From: DASWLF01 sp963768765
GTDB taxonomy: Bacteria; Desulfobacterota; Desulfobaccia; Desulfobaccales; 0-14-0-80-60-11
Reading direction: 5' to 3'
Assembly: GCA_963768765.1 (NCBI GenBank)
Contig: CAVYJK010000028.1
Span: 1-64,000 of the forward strand
DNA: 64,000 bases
This document shows, piece by piece, positions 26,065 through 35,734 of this stretch; the stretch's first letter is position 1, and each line of letters begins with the position of its first letter. The position numbers and the translations under genes were made by a program. The notes beneath the pieces were generated by a model that worked only from the letters and a program-made list of their open reading frames with translations, had not been told where the DNA came from and searched no databases.

Positions 26065-27375
26065 ATGGAGTTAACTCAAAAGATCAGGGATAAACAGGCC
26101 CTGGTGGGCGTCATCGGCCTGGGTTACGTGGGCCTGCCCCTGGTCTTGCGCTTTGCCGAAGTGGGGTTCAAGGTACTGGGTTTCGACACCGACGAGCACA
26201 AGGTGGAGATGCTGAACCAGGGTAGGTCTTACATCAAGCATATCCCGGCAGCCCAGGTCAGCGGTTTGCGTCAAAAACGGGACGGCGAGGAACAGTTTGA
26301 GGCCACCTCCGACCTGGGCCGCCTGGGGGAGCCCGACGTGCTGATCATCTGCGTGCCCACCCCGCTGGACGCCAACCGGGAGCCGGACCTGCGCTTTGTG
26401 GAGGGCACCACCCGGTTGATCGCGGCCACCCTGCGGCCGGGGCAGCTCGTTTCCCTGGAATCCACCACCTATCCCGGCACCACCGACGAGCTGCTCTTGC
26501 CCCTGCTCGGCGTAAGGCTGACCGCCGGCAAAGACTTTTTCCTGGTCTATTCCCCGGAGCGGGAAGACCCGGGCAACCCGCAGTTTCAGGTGCGCACCAT
26601 CCCCAAGGTGGTGGGCGGCGTCACCCCGGCCTGCCTGGAGCACGGGGTGGCTCTTTACGGCCAGATAGTGGAAAAGGTGGTGCCGGTCTCCTCCACCCGG
26701 GCGGCGGAGATGAGCAAGCTCCTGGAAAACATCTACCGGTCGGTGAACATCGCCCTGGTCAACGAGTTGAAGATGCTCTGCCTGCGCATGGGGCTGGATA
26801 TCTTTGAGATCATCGAGGCTTCCAGAACCAAGCCCTTCGGCTTTCAGGCCTTTTATCCCGGGCCCGGTTTGGGGGGGCATTGCATCCCCATTGACCCGTT
26901 TTACCTGGCCTGGAAGGCGCGGTCCTTTGATTTCTCCACCCGTTTTATTGAGCTGGCCGGCGAAATCAACACCAATATGCCTTACTTTGTGGTGGAGCGG
27001 GTGATGGAAGCCCTGAATGAGCAGGGCAAGTCCTTGAAGGGTTCCAGGATTCTAGTCCTGGGCCTGGCCTATAAAAAGGACGTGGACGACCCCCGAGAAT
27101 CGCCGGCCTTCAAGATCATCGAACTGTTAAACGCCCGGGGGGCCCGGGTGGATTATAACGACCCCCATATCCCGGTGGCTCCCAAGATGCGCAAGTATAA
27201 TCTGAATATGCAGTCCATTGAGCTGACCCCGAAAAACCTGGGCTCTTATGATTGCGTGGTGGTCACCACGGATCACTCGGTCTATGAGCCGGATTTCATT
27301 GTCGAACATGCCCGGCTGATAGTAGATACCAGAAATCTCATCAAGAAACCTGTTGATAAGGTTAAAAAAGCGTAA
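26065..27375 (+). CDS. wbpA: UDP-N-acetyl-D-glucosamine 6-dehydrogenase (WbpA-like)
   Basis: This is a nucleotide-sugar dehydrogenase of 436 residues. It has the NAD site VGVIGLGYVGLPLVLRFAE, the catalytic region PGPGLGGHCIPIDPFYL (Cys nucleophile in GGHCIP), and the C-terminal domain ILVLGLAYKKDVDDPRESP. The family oxidises C6 of UDP-GlcNAc or related sugars to the uronic acid. The WbpE-like aminotransferase 49 nt downstream favours the UDP-GlcNAc(3NAc)A route over UDP-glucose. Confidence 0.85.
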   Translation: MELTQKIRDKQALVGVIGLGYVGLPLVLRFAEVGFKVLGFDTDEHKVEMLNQGRSYIKHIPAAQVSGLRQKRDGEEQFEATSDLGRLGEPDVLIICVPTPLDANREPDLRFVEGTTRLIAATLRPGQLVSLESTTYPGTTDELLLPLLGVRLTAGKDFFLVYSPEREDPGNPQFQVRTIPKVVGGVTPACLEHGVALYGQIVEKVVPVSSTRAAEMSKLLENIYRSVNIALVNELKMLCLRMGLDIFEIIEASRTKPFGFQAFYPGPGLGGHCIPIDPFYLAWKARSFDFSTRFIELAGEINTNMPYFVVERVMEALNEQGKSLKGSRILVLGLAYKKDVDDPRESPAFKIIELLNARGARVDYNDPHIPVAPKMRKYNLNMQSIELTPKNLGSYDCVVVTTDHSVYEPDFIVEHARLIVDTRNLIKKPVDKVKKA

Positions 27376-27424
27376 TGGCGGCCGCTTTGCCTGCTCCTAA
27401 GGAGATAGGAACCATAAAAAGCCC

Positions 27425-28573
27425 ATGGATTTTATCGACCTTAAAACGCAACAACAGATAATCCTTCCCTCTCTCATGGCGCGGCTCCAACGAGTTCTGG
27501 CACACGGCCAATATATTATGGGGCCTGAGATAAAAGAACTGGAGGACCATTTGGCCGCCTACGTGGGGGTCAAGCATGCCATCTCCTGCTCCTCGGGGAC
27601 CGATGCCTTGCTCATGCCCTTGATGGCTTATGGGGTTGGCCCCGGGGACGCGATCTTTACTACGCCTTTTACCTTCATTGCCACGGCCGAGGTAATTCAG
27701 CTAGTGGGGGCCACGCCGGTCTTCGTGGACATCGAACCCCGGACCTTCAACCTGGATGCCGGGGCCCTGGCCCGGGCGATTCTTTCCGTAAAGGAGAACT
27801 CCAAGACCACCCATCTGAAGCCCCGGGGCATCATCCCGGTGGACCTGTTCGGACAACCGGCGGACTACGACAGAATTAACCCCATTGCCAGACAACACGG
27901 TCTGTTTGTCCTGGAAGACGCGGCCCAGTCCTTCGGCGCCACTTACCAGGGCCGGCGCGCCGGTTCTCTGGCCGAGGTGGCCGCCACCTCTTTCTTTCCC
28001 GCCAAGCCTTTGGGGTGCTACGGCGACGGCGGGGCCATATTTACGGACGACGATACCCTGGCCGGGAGCTTGCGTTCCATCCGGGTGCACGGGCAGGGGA
28101 CCAATAAATATGACCATGTGCGCATTGGCCTCAACGGCCGGCTGGACACCATGCAGGCGGCCATACTGCTGGCTAAACTAGAGGTCTTCGACCAGGAAGT
28201 CGTCTCTCGCCAGGAGGTGGCCCACCGCTATCACCACGCCCTTAAAGACGTGGTCCAGGTCCCCTATGTGGGGCCGGAGTCCACCTCTGTGTGGGCGCAG
28301 TATTCGGTGCTCAGTCCCCAGCGTGAGGTTTTCCTGCAAAACCTCAAAGACGCCGGCATCCCCACGGCCATCTATTATCCCAAGCCTCTCCACCTGCAAG
28401 AGGCTTTTGCTCATTTAGGTTATCGCCCAGGGGATTTCCCGGCCAGTGAAGCCGCGGCCGCGCATATTTTCAGTCTTCCCATGCACCCTTATCTGGATAC
28501 TAGGCAACAAAATGGGATAGTGGGGGCATTACTGGGTAAGAAATACGCACTAGATAAGCGTTCCTTGCTGTGA
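27425..28573 (+). CDS. DegT/DnrJ/EryC1/StrS-family aminotransferase (WbpE-like)
   Basis: A PLP enzyme of 382 residues: CSSGTDALLMPL for the phosphate site, VLEDAAQSFGATYQG for the Asp, and SFFPAKPLGCYGDGG with the PLP-binding Lys in FPAKPLG. It adds an amino group to a keto-sugar nucleotide. Together with the upstream dehydrogenase it probably makes a 3-amino-uronic acid sugar for a surface glycan. Start ATG 27425. An earlier GTG or TTG start is not favoured by the sequence. Confidence 0.85.
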   Translation: MDFIDLKTQQQIILPSLMARLQRVLAHGQYIMGPEIKELEDHLAAYVGVKHAISCSSGTDALLMPLMAYGVGPGDAIFTTPFTFIATAEVIQLVGATPVFVDIEPRTFNLDAGALARAILSVKENSKTTHLKPRGIIPVDLFGQPADYDRINPIARQHGLFVLEDAAQSFGATYQGRRAGSLAEVAATSFFPAKPLGCYGDGGAIFTDDDTLAGSLRSIRVHGQGTNKYDHVRIGLNGRLDTMQAAILLAKLEVFDQEVVSRQEVAHRYHHALKDVVQVPYVGPESTSVWAQYSVLSPQREVFLQNLKDAGIPTAIYYPKPLHLQEAFAHLGYRPGDFPASEAAAAHIFSLPMHPYLDTRQQNGIVGALLGKKYALDKRSLL

Positions 28574-28789
28574 GCTATGAGGGATCTGGCTGGTGCTGCG
28601 GGGCGGGTTTGTATATAGAATAACTATAATTTTGTCACCTAAAAAGCGGGAGCCGAGCCGCCAAAGCCCGGCTTCCGGCGTCCGGGGTTTTAGCGGTTTT
28701 GGGCTTGACTATGGGCGGGGAATAATCTAAAAATTTTAAGTTTATGAAAAATGTCGCAAATCCCGCGGGTACTTCCATAGGTCCGGCCC

Positions 28790-30277
28790 ATGGCACAATC
28801 CGACTACCTTAAGAGCCAGCGTCTGCAGAAGCTGGATGAACTCCGGGCCCAAGGAATCGACCCCTTTGACAACCGTTTTGCCCCCACCCACAGCGTGGCC
28901 CAGGTGGTGGAGCAGTTCGGGGCGCTCAGCGACCCGGAGCTGGAGGCCCTGGGACCAACCTTCCGGCTGGCCGGCCGCCTGATGTTGCTGCGGGAGTTCG
29001 GCAAGGCCACCTTCTGCCACTTTCAGGACGGCAGCGGCCGCCTCCAGGCTTACATCCAGCGGCAGGTGGTGGGCGACGATGACTTCGCCCGGTTCAAGAA
29101 GCTCCTGGACCTGGGAGACATCGTGGGCTTTGAGGGGACGCTCTTCCGCACCAAGACCGGCGAGCTCACCCTGCAGGTGCGCCGCTTCACCCTGCTCACC
29201 AAGTCGCTTATGCCCCTGCCGGAGAAATACCACGGCCTCACCGACGTGGAGCTGCGCTTCCGGCAGCGCTATCTGGACCTGATGGTGAACCCGCCGGTAA
29301 AGGAAGTCTTTGAGAAACGGATAAAGATCATCAAACTGCTGCGCCAGTTTTTGGACGCCCGGGGCTTTCTGGAGGTGGAGACCCCCATGATGCAGCCCCT
29401 TCCCGGGGGCGCCACGGCCCGGCCCTTTGTCACCCACCACCAGGCCCTGGACATGACCCTTTATCTGCGCATCGCCCCGGAGCTCTATCTCAAGCGCCTG
29501 GTGATCGGGGGCCTGGACCGGGTGTACGAAATCAACCGCAATTTCCGCAACGAGGGCCTGTCCATCCAGCACAACCCCGAGTTCACCATGCTGGAGTTCT
29601 ACCAGGCCTACGCCACCTACCGGGACCTGATGGAGCTCACCGAGGAGCTCATCTGCTTTGTGGCGCAGCAGCTCCTGGGGACCATCAGCCTTACCTACCA
29701 GGGTGAGGCCATCGAGCTCAGCCGGCCCTGGCGGCGCCTGGACCTCAGGGAGTCTCTCACCCAGCTGGGGGGCATCCCTCCGGAGGTGGTGCGGAGCCAT
29801 GAAGCCCTGATGAAGCTGGCCCTGACCGAAGGAGTGGCGCTGCGCCCCGGGGAGGGGTATGGGCGGGCCCTCACCAAGCTCTTTGACCTGCTGGTGGAGC
29901 CCAAGCTCGTGCAGCCCACCTTCATCCTGGGGTACCCCCTGGAGACCTCGCCCCTTTCCCGCCAGAGCGATTCCGACCCGGAGGTGGTGGACCGGTTTGA
30001 ACTGTTCATCGCCGGGCGGGAGATGGCCAACGCCTTCTCCGAGCTCAACGATCCGGTGGACCAGCGGGAGCGTTTTGAAAAGCAGGTGGCGGCGCGCCTC
30101 GCCGGGGACGAGGAGGCCCCCCACGCGGTGGACGAGGACTTTGTCCAGGCCCTGGAGCACGGCATGCCCCCCACCGCGGGGGAAGGCATCGGCATCGACC
30201 GGCTGGTGATGCTCTTAACCGATTCCCCCTCCATCCGGGACGTTATCCTCTTCCCGCTGCTCAGGCCGGAGAAGTAA
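28790..30277 (+). CDS. lysS: Lysyl-tRNA synthetase, class II
   Basis: 495 residues of normal LysRS layout. The anticodon OB-fold comes first (LAGRLMLLREFGKATFCHFQ). Class II motif 1 is in FLEVETPMMQPLPGGATARP, motif 2 is FRNEGLSIQHNPEFTMLEFY, and motif 3 is GIGIDRLVMLLT near the end. It charges tRNA-Lys. It begins the lysS-lol-bamA-lpx gene run, with the lol gene 5 nt after its stop. Confidence 0.95.
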   Translation: MAQSDYLKSQRLQKLDELRAQGIDPFDNRFAPTHSVAQVVEQFGALSDPELEALGPTFRLAGRLMLLREFGKATFCHFQDGSGRLQAYIQRQVVGDDDFARFKKLLDLGDIVGFEGTLFRTKTGELTLQVRRFTLLTKSLMPLPEKYHGLTDVELRFRQRYLDLMVNPPVKEVFEKRIKIIKLLRQFLDARGFLEVETPMMQPLPGGATARPFVTHHQALDMTLYLRIAPELYLKRLVIGGLDRVYEINRNFRNEGLSIQHNPEFTMLEFYQAYATYRDLMELTEELICFVAQQLLGTISLTYQGEAIELSRPWRRLDLRESLTQLGGIPPEVVRSHEALMKLALTEGVALRPGEGYGRALTKLFDLLVEPKLVQPTFILGYPLETSPLSRQSDSDPEVVDRFELFIAGREMANAFSELNDPVDQRERFEKQVAARLAGDEEAPHAVDEDFVQALEHGMPPTAGEGIGIDRLVMLLTDSPSIRDVILFPLLRPEK

Positions 30278-30282
30278 GGCAA

Positions 30283-31518
30283 ATGGGGTTTTTTGAATCC
30301 TTCGTAGCCCTGCGTCTGCTCCGGGGGGTCAGGCGCCAGAAAGGTTTCCTGCCGCTGAGCACTTTCATCTCCATGGCCGGGGTGGCGGTGGGGGTCATGG
30401 CCCTTATCGTGGTCATCGGGGTGATGACCGGCTTTGACCAGGACTTGAAGAAAAAGATCCTGAGTGTCAACGCCCACGTCATCGTCCTGAAGCAGGGAGC
30501 CCCGGTCACCGACGCCGGCCAGCTGGTGGCCCAGGTGAAGACCGTCCCCGGGGTGGTGTCGGCCGCCCCCTTTATCTACACCCAGGTGATGTACTCGGCC
30601 CCGGGAAATATTTCCGGGGGCGTGATCCGGGGTCTGGAACTGGAGACCATCCGCCACGGGGGCCCCCCGGCCCTGAACGTGGTGCAGGGAAAATTCGCCG
30701 ACCTGGCGGACCTGGCCCCCGAAGACCCGCCCCGGGTGGCCATCGGCAACGAATTGTCCCGCAACCTCAACCTGGGCCTGGGCGACTACCTGAACATCAT
30801 CTCGCCCCTGGGGACCCTGACGCCCATGGGGCGGCTGCCCCGCATGAAGGCCTTCCGGGTCAGCGCCATCTTTCACTCCGGCATGTACGAGTTCGATAAC
30901 TCCCTGGTCTACACCAGCATCCCCCGGCTCCAGGAATTCCTGGGCCTGACCAACCGGGTCACGGGGTTGGAGGTGGAGGTCAAAGACATCTACGCCGCCG
31001 AGGAAGTGGCCCAGGCCATCCAGAAGAAGCTGGGGCCCGGCTATTACACCCGCAACTGGATGCAGATGAACCGGTCGCTGTTCTCGGCCCTGAAGCTAGA
31101 AAAAATCGCCATGTTCATCATCCTCACCCTCATCGTCCTGGTGGCGGCCTTCGGCATCGCCTCCACGCTGTTCATGATGGTCATGAAGAAGACCAGGGAT
31201 ATCGCCATCCTGAAATCCATGGGGGCCACCCGCCAGAGCATCATGCAAATTTTCATCATGAACGGCCTGGTCATCGGCGGGGTGGGCACCACCCTGGGGC
31301 TGGGTCTGGGGCTGGGGCTCTGCGCCATCCTGCAGCGCTACCAGTTCATCAAGCTGCCCCGGGACGTGTATTACATCTCCACCCTGCCGGTGCAGATCCA
31401 GGGGTTGGACGTGGTGGCCATCATCATCGCGGCCATGGCCATCAGCTTCCTGGCCACCCTGTACCCCTCGTGGCAGGCGGCCCGCCTGGACCCGGTGGAG
31501 GCCATCAGGTACGAGTAG
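30283..31518 (+). CDS. lolE: LolC/LolE-family lipoprotein-releasing ABC permease
   Basis: 411 residues with one membrane helix near residue 25-45 (SMAGVAVGVMALIVVIGVMT), a large periplasmic MacB-like domain, and three C-terminal helices (from MFIILTLIVLVAAFGIASTL). This is the LolCE plan. Only one permease gene is present, so it probably works as a homodimer (LolF-like) with LolD. It releases outer-membrane lipoproteins from the inner membrane. Confidence 0.85.
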   Translation: MGFFESFVALRLLRGVRRQKGFLPLSTFISMAGVAVGVMALIVVIGVMTGFDQDLKKKILSVNAHVIVLKQGAPVTDAGQLVAQVKTVPGVVSAAPFIYTQVMYSAPGNISGGVIRGLELETIRHGGPPALNVVQGKFADLADLAPEDPPRVAIGNELSRNLNLGLGDYLNIISPLGTLTPMGRLPRMKAFRVSAIFHSGMYEFDNSLVYTSIPRLQEFLGLTNRVTGLEVEVKDIYAAEEVAQAIQKKLGPGYYTRNWMQMNRSLFSALKLEKIAMFIILTLIVLVAAFGIASTLFMMVMKKTRDIAILKSMGATRQSIMQIFIMNGLVIGGVGTTLGLGLGLGLCAILQRYQFIKLPRDVYYISTLPVQIQGLDVVAIIIAAMAISFLATLYPSWQAARLDPVEAIRYE

Positions 31519-31695
31519 TTTTGAGTTTTTAGAAATTTGGTCCCGGCGCCAACCAAAAGGATATTTATGCCAGCAGCCTTGGGGTTCTCCACAGTAAGTT
31601 TTACCGACTGCCAGATGAAGGTTAACTCTTTAGCGGTGGCCTGCTGTCTAACTAAAAACCAAAGACCCGAAACTAAAAACTTGAAACTCGAATCA

Positions 31696-31724
31696 TTGAC
31701 GCTTCCGGGTGAAAGTGATAAGGT
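31696..31724 (+). promoter_or_regulatory. Probable sigma-70 promoter before lolD
   Basis: TTGACG (31696-31701) and TAAGGT (31719-31724) are spaced 17 bp, with the lolD start 24 nt further. The 230-bp gap before it holds only loose AAACTTGAAACT-type repeats. It may give bamA and the lpx genes independent expression from lysS. Confidence 0.45.
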
Positions 31725-31748
31725 GGCTAACGCCTCGATGGGAAGGAC

Positions 31749-32459
31749 ATGTTAGCAGAAAGCACCTCCCAGGTCCCGGTGAAGATCCAGATCCGGGGAC
31801 TGGCCAAGACCTTCAGCCACAACGGCATCCGGGTTGAGGTGCTCACCGGGGTGGATCTGGACATCTTCCGGGGGGAGACCCTGGCGGTGGTGGGAGCCTC
31901 AGGGGTGGGCAAGTCCACCTTGCTCCATATCATGGGGACCCTGGAGCGCCCCAGCGCCGGGGACATGCTCTGGGACGGGAGAGACGTCTTTTCCCTGGAC
32001 GATAAATCCCTGGCGGCTTTCCGCAACCGCAAGGTGGGGTTTGTGTTCCAGTTTCACCATCTGCTCCCCGAGTTCAATGCCCTGGAGAATGTGATGATGC
32101 CGGCGCTCATTGCCCGGCTGCCCCAAATCGCGGCCCGGGAGAAAGCCGAAGCGACCCTGGTCCGGGTGGGGCTGAAAGACCGCCTGAGCCACCGGGTCTC
32201 CACCCTGTCGGGCGGCGAGCAGCAACGAGTGGCGGTGGCCCGGGCCCTGGTACTGGAACCCGAGGTGCTCCTGGCGGACGAACCTACCGGTAACCTGGAC
32301 CCCAAGAGCGGGGCCCGGATACACGAACTCATCCTCGGTCTCAACCGTGAGCGTGGGCTCACCTCGGTCATCGTGACCCATAATCTGGAGCTGGCTCGGG
32401 CCCTGGATCGGCAAATAACTCTGATAGACGGCAAGGCTGTGATCATACAGGGAGAATAA
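31749..32459 (+). CDS. lolD: LolD ABC transporter ATP-binding protein
   Basis: An ABC ATPase of 236 residues: Walker A GASGVGKSTL, Q-loop FQFHHLLPEFNALENVMMP, signature LSGGEQQRVAVARAL, Walker B VLLADEPTGNLD. The LLPEF and ALENVMMP pattern is typical of LolD. It pairs with the LolC/E-type permease upstream. bamA starts 2 nt after its stop. Confidence 0.9.
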   Translation: MLAESTSQVPVKIQIRGLAKTFSHNGIRVEVLTGVDLDIFRGETLAVVGASGVGKSTLLHIMGTLERPSAGDMLWDGRDVFSLDDKSLAAFRNRKVGFVFQFHHLLPEFNALENVMMPALIARLPQIAAREKAEATLVRVGLKDRLSHRVSTLSGGEQQRVAVARALVLEPEVLLADEPTGNLDPKSGARIHELILGLNRERGLTSVIVTHNLELARALDRQITLIDGKAVIIQGE

Positions 32460-32460
32460 G

Positions 32461-35112
32461 GTGGTACTACGCCTGACACTTTCAGTATTCTTGCTCCTCC
32501 TGGCTTTAAGTGGGCCTGCCGTGGCCCAGGAACCGGAGGTGGTCCTCAAAAAGGTGGCGGTTTTCCCCTTCGTGGTCAGCAGCAAGGAACCAATGGAGTA
32601 CCTGGGAGAAAAGATTCGCCAGGAAATTGCCGAACGCCTCAAAGCAGACGGCTTCACCCTGGTGTCCCAGGAGGATCTACACAAGGAACTCTCCGCTCTT
32701 AAGGAGCCGCTGACTGAAGCCCGGGCCCAGGAGATCGGGCGCAAACTGGGGGCCGACCTCGCCATCTGGGGCACCTTGCTCAAAGTGGGCGATCTCCTTT
32801 CTCTGGAGGCGCGGCTCCTGGACCTCAGCGGGCGCCTGGGCCCGGCCACCCTGAAGGCCCAGGGAACCGGCCTCAATGCCCTCACGGGTCTGAGCCGCCA
32901 GCTGGCCCAGGAACTCAGCCTGAAGATCCTGGGCAAGGAGCGGATTGCCCGCCTCAACGTCAAGGGGAACCGCCGCATTGAAAAGGATGCGATTTTAGGG
33001 GTGATGCAGACCCGGGAGGGGGAGGTCCTTTCCCCGGCCCGCCTGCGGGATGATCTGAAGTCCATTTACAAGATGGGCTATTTCACCGACGTGAGATTCG
33101 ACGTCAGCGACACCCCGGAAGGCAGAGTCCTGACGGTCATCGTGGCGGAGAAGCCGGCCATTAAGGAGATCCTCACCAAAGGCAACAAGCAGGTCAAACG
33201 GGACAAGATCCTGGAAGTCATGGATATCAAGCCCTTCTCCGTGGCCTCGGAAACCGCCATTCGGGAGAATATCAACAAGATCCAGAACTTGTATCGGGAG
33301 AAAGGTTTCTACGAAGCCCGCATAAACTATGAGCTGCAGCCCGTCACCAACACCGAGGTCAACCTGGTGCTCAAGATCGAAGAAGGCGGCAAGATGGCCA
33401 TCAAGGAGATCAACTTTGAGGGCAACAAGGCCTTCAAAGACAAAGAGCTGCTCAAGGTGATGGAGACCAAGGAAAGGGGCTTCGCACCCATCGCCTGGAT
33501 CACCGGCTCGGGCAAACTGAGCAAAGATACCCTGGAGCGGGACCTGGAGAAAATCACCGCCTTCTATTACAACCACGGGTATATCAAAGCCAGGGTGGGC
33601 GAGCCCAAAATCGACGTCAAGGGCAAGTGGATCTACATCACCATCCCGGTCCAGGAGGGACCGGAGTATCACGTGGGCAAGATAGATTTTCAAGGAGATT
33701 TGCTGGAGGATAAAGCAAAGCTCCTGGAAAAAATCCAGACCCCCAAGGATAAGGTTTACAGCCGGGAGACGCTGCAAACCGACCTGACCACCCTGGCCGA
33801 TCTCTATGCCGACAGCGGCTTTGCCAATGCCGACATCACCCCCCTGATCAAGGAGCACGAGGAAAACCTGACGGTGGACGTGACCTTCGACATTCACAAG
33901 GGGGAAAAGGTCTATTTCGATCGCATCGACATCGCCGGAAACGTCAAAACCCGGGACAAGGTAATCCGCCGGGAACTCAGGGTTTACGAGCAGGAGCTGT
34001 TCTCCGCCACCAAGCTCAAAGAGAGCATCAAGAACCTGAGGCGCCTGGAGTACTTCGAGGACGTGAACTTCAGCACCACCCCGGGAAGCGCCCCCAACCG
34101 GATGAACCTGAAAATCAGCGTTAAGGAGCGGCCCACCGGCACCTTCGGGGTGGGCGCCGGTTACAGCACCCAGGACCGCCTGGTGGGCATGGTGGAGGTC
34201 AGCCAGAACAACCTCTTCGGCCGGGGCCAGCAGCTCAAGGTCCAGGGGATCATCGGCGCCATTTCTCACCGGATCCGGGCCTCTTTCACCGAGCCTTACC
34301 TGTTCGACCGGCCCCTGGCCGCCGGGGTCGATGTCTACAACTGGGAACGGCAATACAACGAATACAACCGCATCAGCAAAGGCGCGGACATTCGCCTGAG
34401 CCACCCGTTGGTCTGGCAGTACACCCGGCTCTTCGGCATGTACCGGTTCGAAAATGTTGATCTCACGAACCTGTTGCCCAATTCTTCGCCCGTCCTGGTG
34501 GAAGCGTCCCATATCCATAACACCAGCGCCGCCTCCCTGAGCCTCCGGCGGGATTCCCGGGATTCCCTGTTCGCCCCCACCAAAGGTTCGGACAACAGCA
34601 TCAGCGTCGAGATGGCCGGACTGGGCGGCGATACCGCCTTTATGCGGTACATCGCCGAAACGGGCTGGTATTTCCCCTTCCCCTGGAGCACGGTGGGGGT
34701 TATCCACGCCCGCGTGGGGTACATGCAGCCGTTGCCCTGGGGAGCGATGCCGGCCTACGAGAAGTTCTATCTGGGCGGCATTGAAACCATCCGGGGGTTT
34801 AAATATGCGGAAATCAGCCCCCGAGACCCCAACACCTTGGAGCGCATCGGCGGCGACAAATTCTCCCAGCTGAACGTGGAGTACCGTTTCCCCCTGTACA
34901 AGAAGCTGGGTCTCATGGGGACGCTGTTTTTCGACGCCGGCAACGTCTACGGGGCCAACTATGTCCCTCCGCCCCTTCGCACCGCGGTGGGCGGCGGGAT
35001 TCGGTGGTTCTCCCCCATGGGCCCCCTCAGGGTGGAATGGGGCTACAACCTGGCCCCCCATTCCTTCGAAAGGCATAGCGCCTGGGAATTCACCATGGGC
35101 GGGAGTTTTTAA
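32461..35112 (+). CDS. bamA: BamA outer-membrane protein assembly factor with extra N-terminal domain
   Basis: 883 residues starting at GTG 32461. A signal peptide is cut after VAQ near residue 23. An extra domain of about 130 residues follows (KVAVFPFVVSS, GEKIRQEIAERLKADGFTLV, ARAQEIGRKLGADLAIWGTL). It resembles the nucleotide-binding-like fold of FlgO/TolB N-termini. Then come five POTRA repeats (from LNVKGNRRIEKDAILGVM) and the 16-strand barrel with the VRGF-like box IRGFKYAEISPRD. The C terminus ends in Phe. It folds beta-barrel proteins into the outer membrane. Confidence 0.9.
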   Translation: MVLRLTLSVFLLLLALSGPAVAQEPEVVLKKVAVFPFVVSSKEPMEYLGEKIRQEIAERLKADGFTLVSQEDLHKELSALKEPLTEARAQEIGRKLGADLAIWGTLLKVGDLLSLEARLLDLSGRLGPATLKAQGTGLNALTGLSRQLAQELSLKILGKERIARLNVKGNRRIEKDAILGVMQTREGEVLSPARLRDDLKSIYKMGYFTDVRFDVSDTPEGRVLTVIVAEKPAIKEILTKGNKQVKRDKILEVMDIKPFSVASETAIRENINKIQNLYREKGFYEARINYELQPVTNTEVNLVLKIEEGGKMAIKEINFEGNKAFKDKELLKVMETKERGFAPIAWITGSGKLSKDTLERDLEKITAFYYNHGYIKARVGEPKIDVKGKWIYITIPVQEGPEYHVGKIDFQGDLLEDKAKLLEKIQTPKDKVYSRETLQTDLTTLADLYADSGFANADITPLIKEHEENLTVDVTFDIHKGEKVYFDRIDIAGNVKTRDKVIRRELRVYEQELFSATKLKESIKNLRRLEYFEDVNFSTTPGSAPNRMNLKISVKERPTGTFGVGAGYSTQDRLVGMVEVSQNNLFGRGQQLKVQGIIGAISHRIRASFTEPYLFDRPLAAGVDVYNWERQYNEYNRISKGADIRLSHPLVWQYTRLFGMYRFENVDLTNLLPNSSPVLVEASHIHNTSAASLSLRRDSRDSLFAPTKGSDNSISVEMAGLGGDTAFMRYIAETGWYFPFPWSTVGVIHARVGYMQPLPWGAMPAYEKFYLGGIETIRGFKYAEISPRDPNTLERIGGDKFSQLNVEYRFPLYKKLGLMGTLFFDAGNVYGANYVPPPLRTAVGGGIRWFSPMGPLRVEWGYNLAPHSFERHSAWEFTMGGSF

Positions 35113-35208
35113 CCTAGCCGGTTTGAAGTGGACGACTTTACCTGTTATAACTCTAAAAAAACCCCTATGCCGGGGATAATCTTATTCACAGCATTCCAGG
35201 AGGATTAA

Positions 35209-35727
35209 ATGTTTATGTTTAAGCTTGGTGTTAGCGTCTTTTTAGCGCTGGGCCTGGTTCTGACCCCGCTGGTGGCCACCGCGGCCGACTTCAGGGTGGC
35301 CGTCGTCGACGGCATGGACGTGGTGTCCAAGTCAGCCGAAGGCAAACGGGTGCAGGATAATATAAAAAAGAAGTCCGAGGAGTTGGGAAAACCCTTTGCG
35401 CAAAGACGCCAGGATTTTGCCAAACAGGTGGAGGATTTCCAGAAACAGGCCGGCGTGATGAAGGAAGATGCCAAGAAACGCAAGCAGGAAGAATTGCAGC
35501 GGAAGGCCAGCGAACTGGAAAAGCAAGGGGCCGACGCCGAAAAGCAGCTACAGCAATTCCAGGAAAAGGAACTGGCCCCGCTGTTTCATAAATTGGAGGC
35601 CGCGGTGCAGGCGGTGGCCAAGGAGTATAAGCTGGCGATAGTCCTGGACAAACGCAATTCCGGGCTTTTGTATATGGACCCCGAGCTGGACATCACCGAG
35701 AAGGTGCGCAGCAAGTTCGGTCAGTAA
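35209..35727 (+). CDS. skp: Skp/OmpH periplasmic chaperone
   Basis: 172 residues with a signal peptide (LGVSVFLALGLVLTPLVATA). A short beta core (FRVAVVDGMDVVSKSAEGKR) is followed by a long charged coiled coil (residues ~45-125) and a final core strand (AIVLDKRNSGLLY). It holds unfolded outer-membrane proteins for BamA. The place between bamA and lpxD is the usual one. Confidence 0.9.
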   Translation: MFMFKLGVSVFLALGLVLTPLVATAADFRVAVVDGMDVVSKSAEGKRVQDNIKKKSEELGKPFAQRRQDFAKQVEDFQKQAGVMKEDAKKRKQEELQRKASELEKQGADAEKQLQQFQEKELAPLFHKLEAAVQAVAKEYKLAIVLDKRNSGLLYMDPELDITEKVRSKFGQ

Positions 35728-35734
35728 CGCCTTG

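Noticed and set aside
28742..30160. 472-codon open frame on the minus strand
   Set aside because: It is antisense to lysS, whose class II motifs are intact.
32995..35076. 693-codon open frame on the minus strand
   Set aside because: It is antisense to bamA and has no domain signature. It is a high-GC shadow frame.
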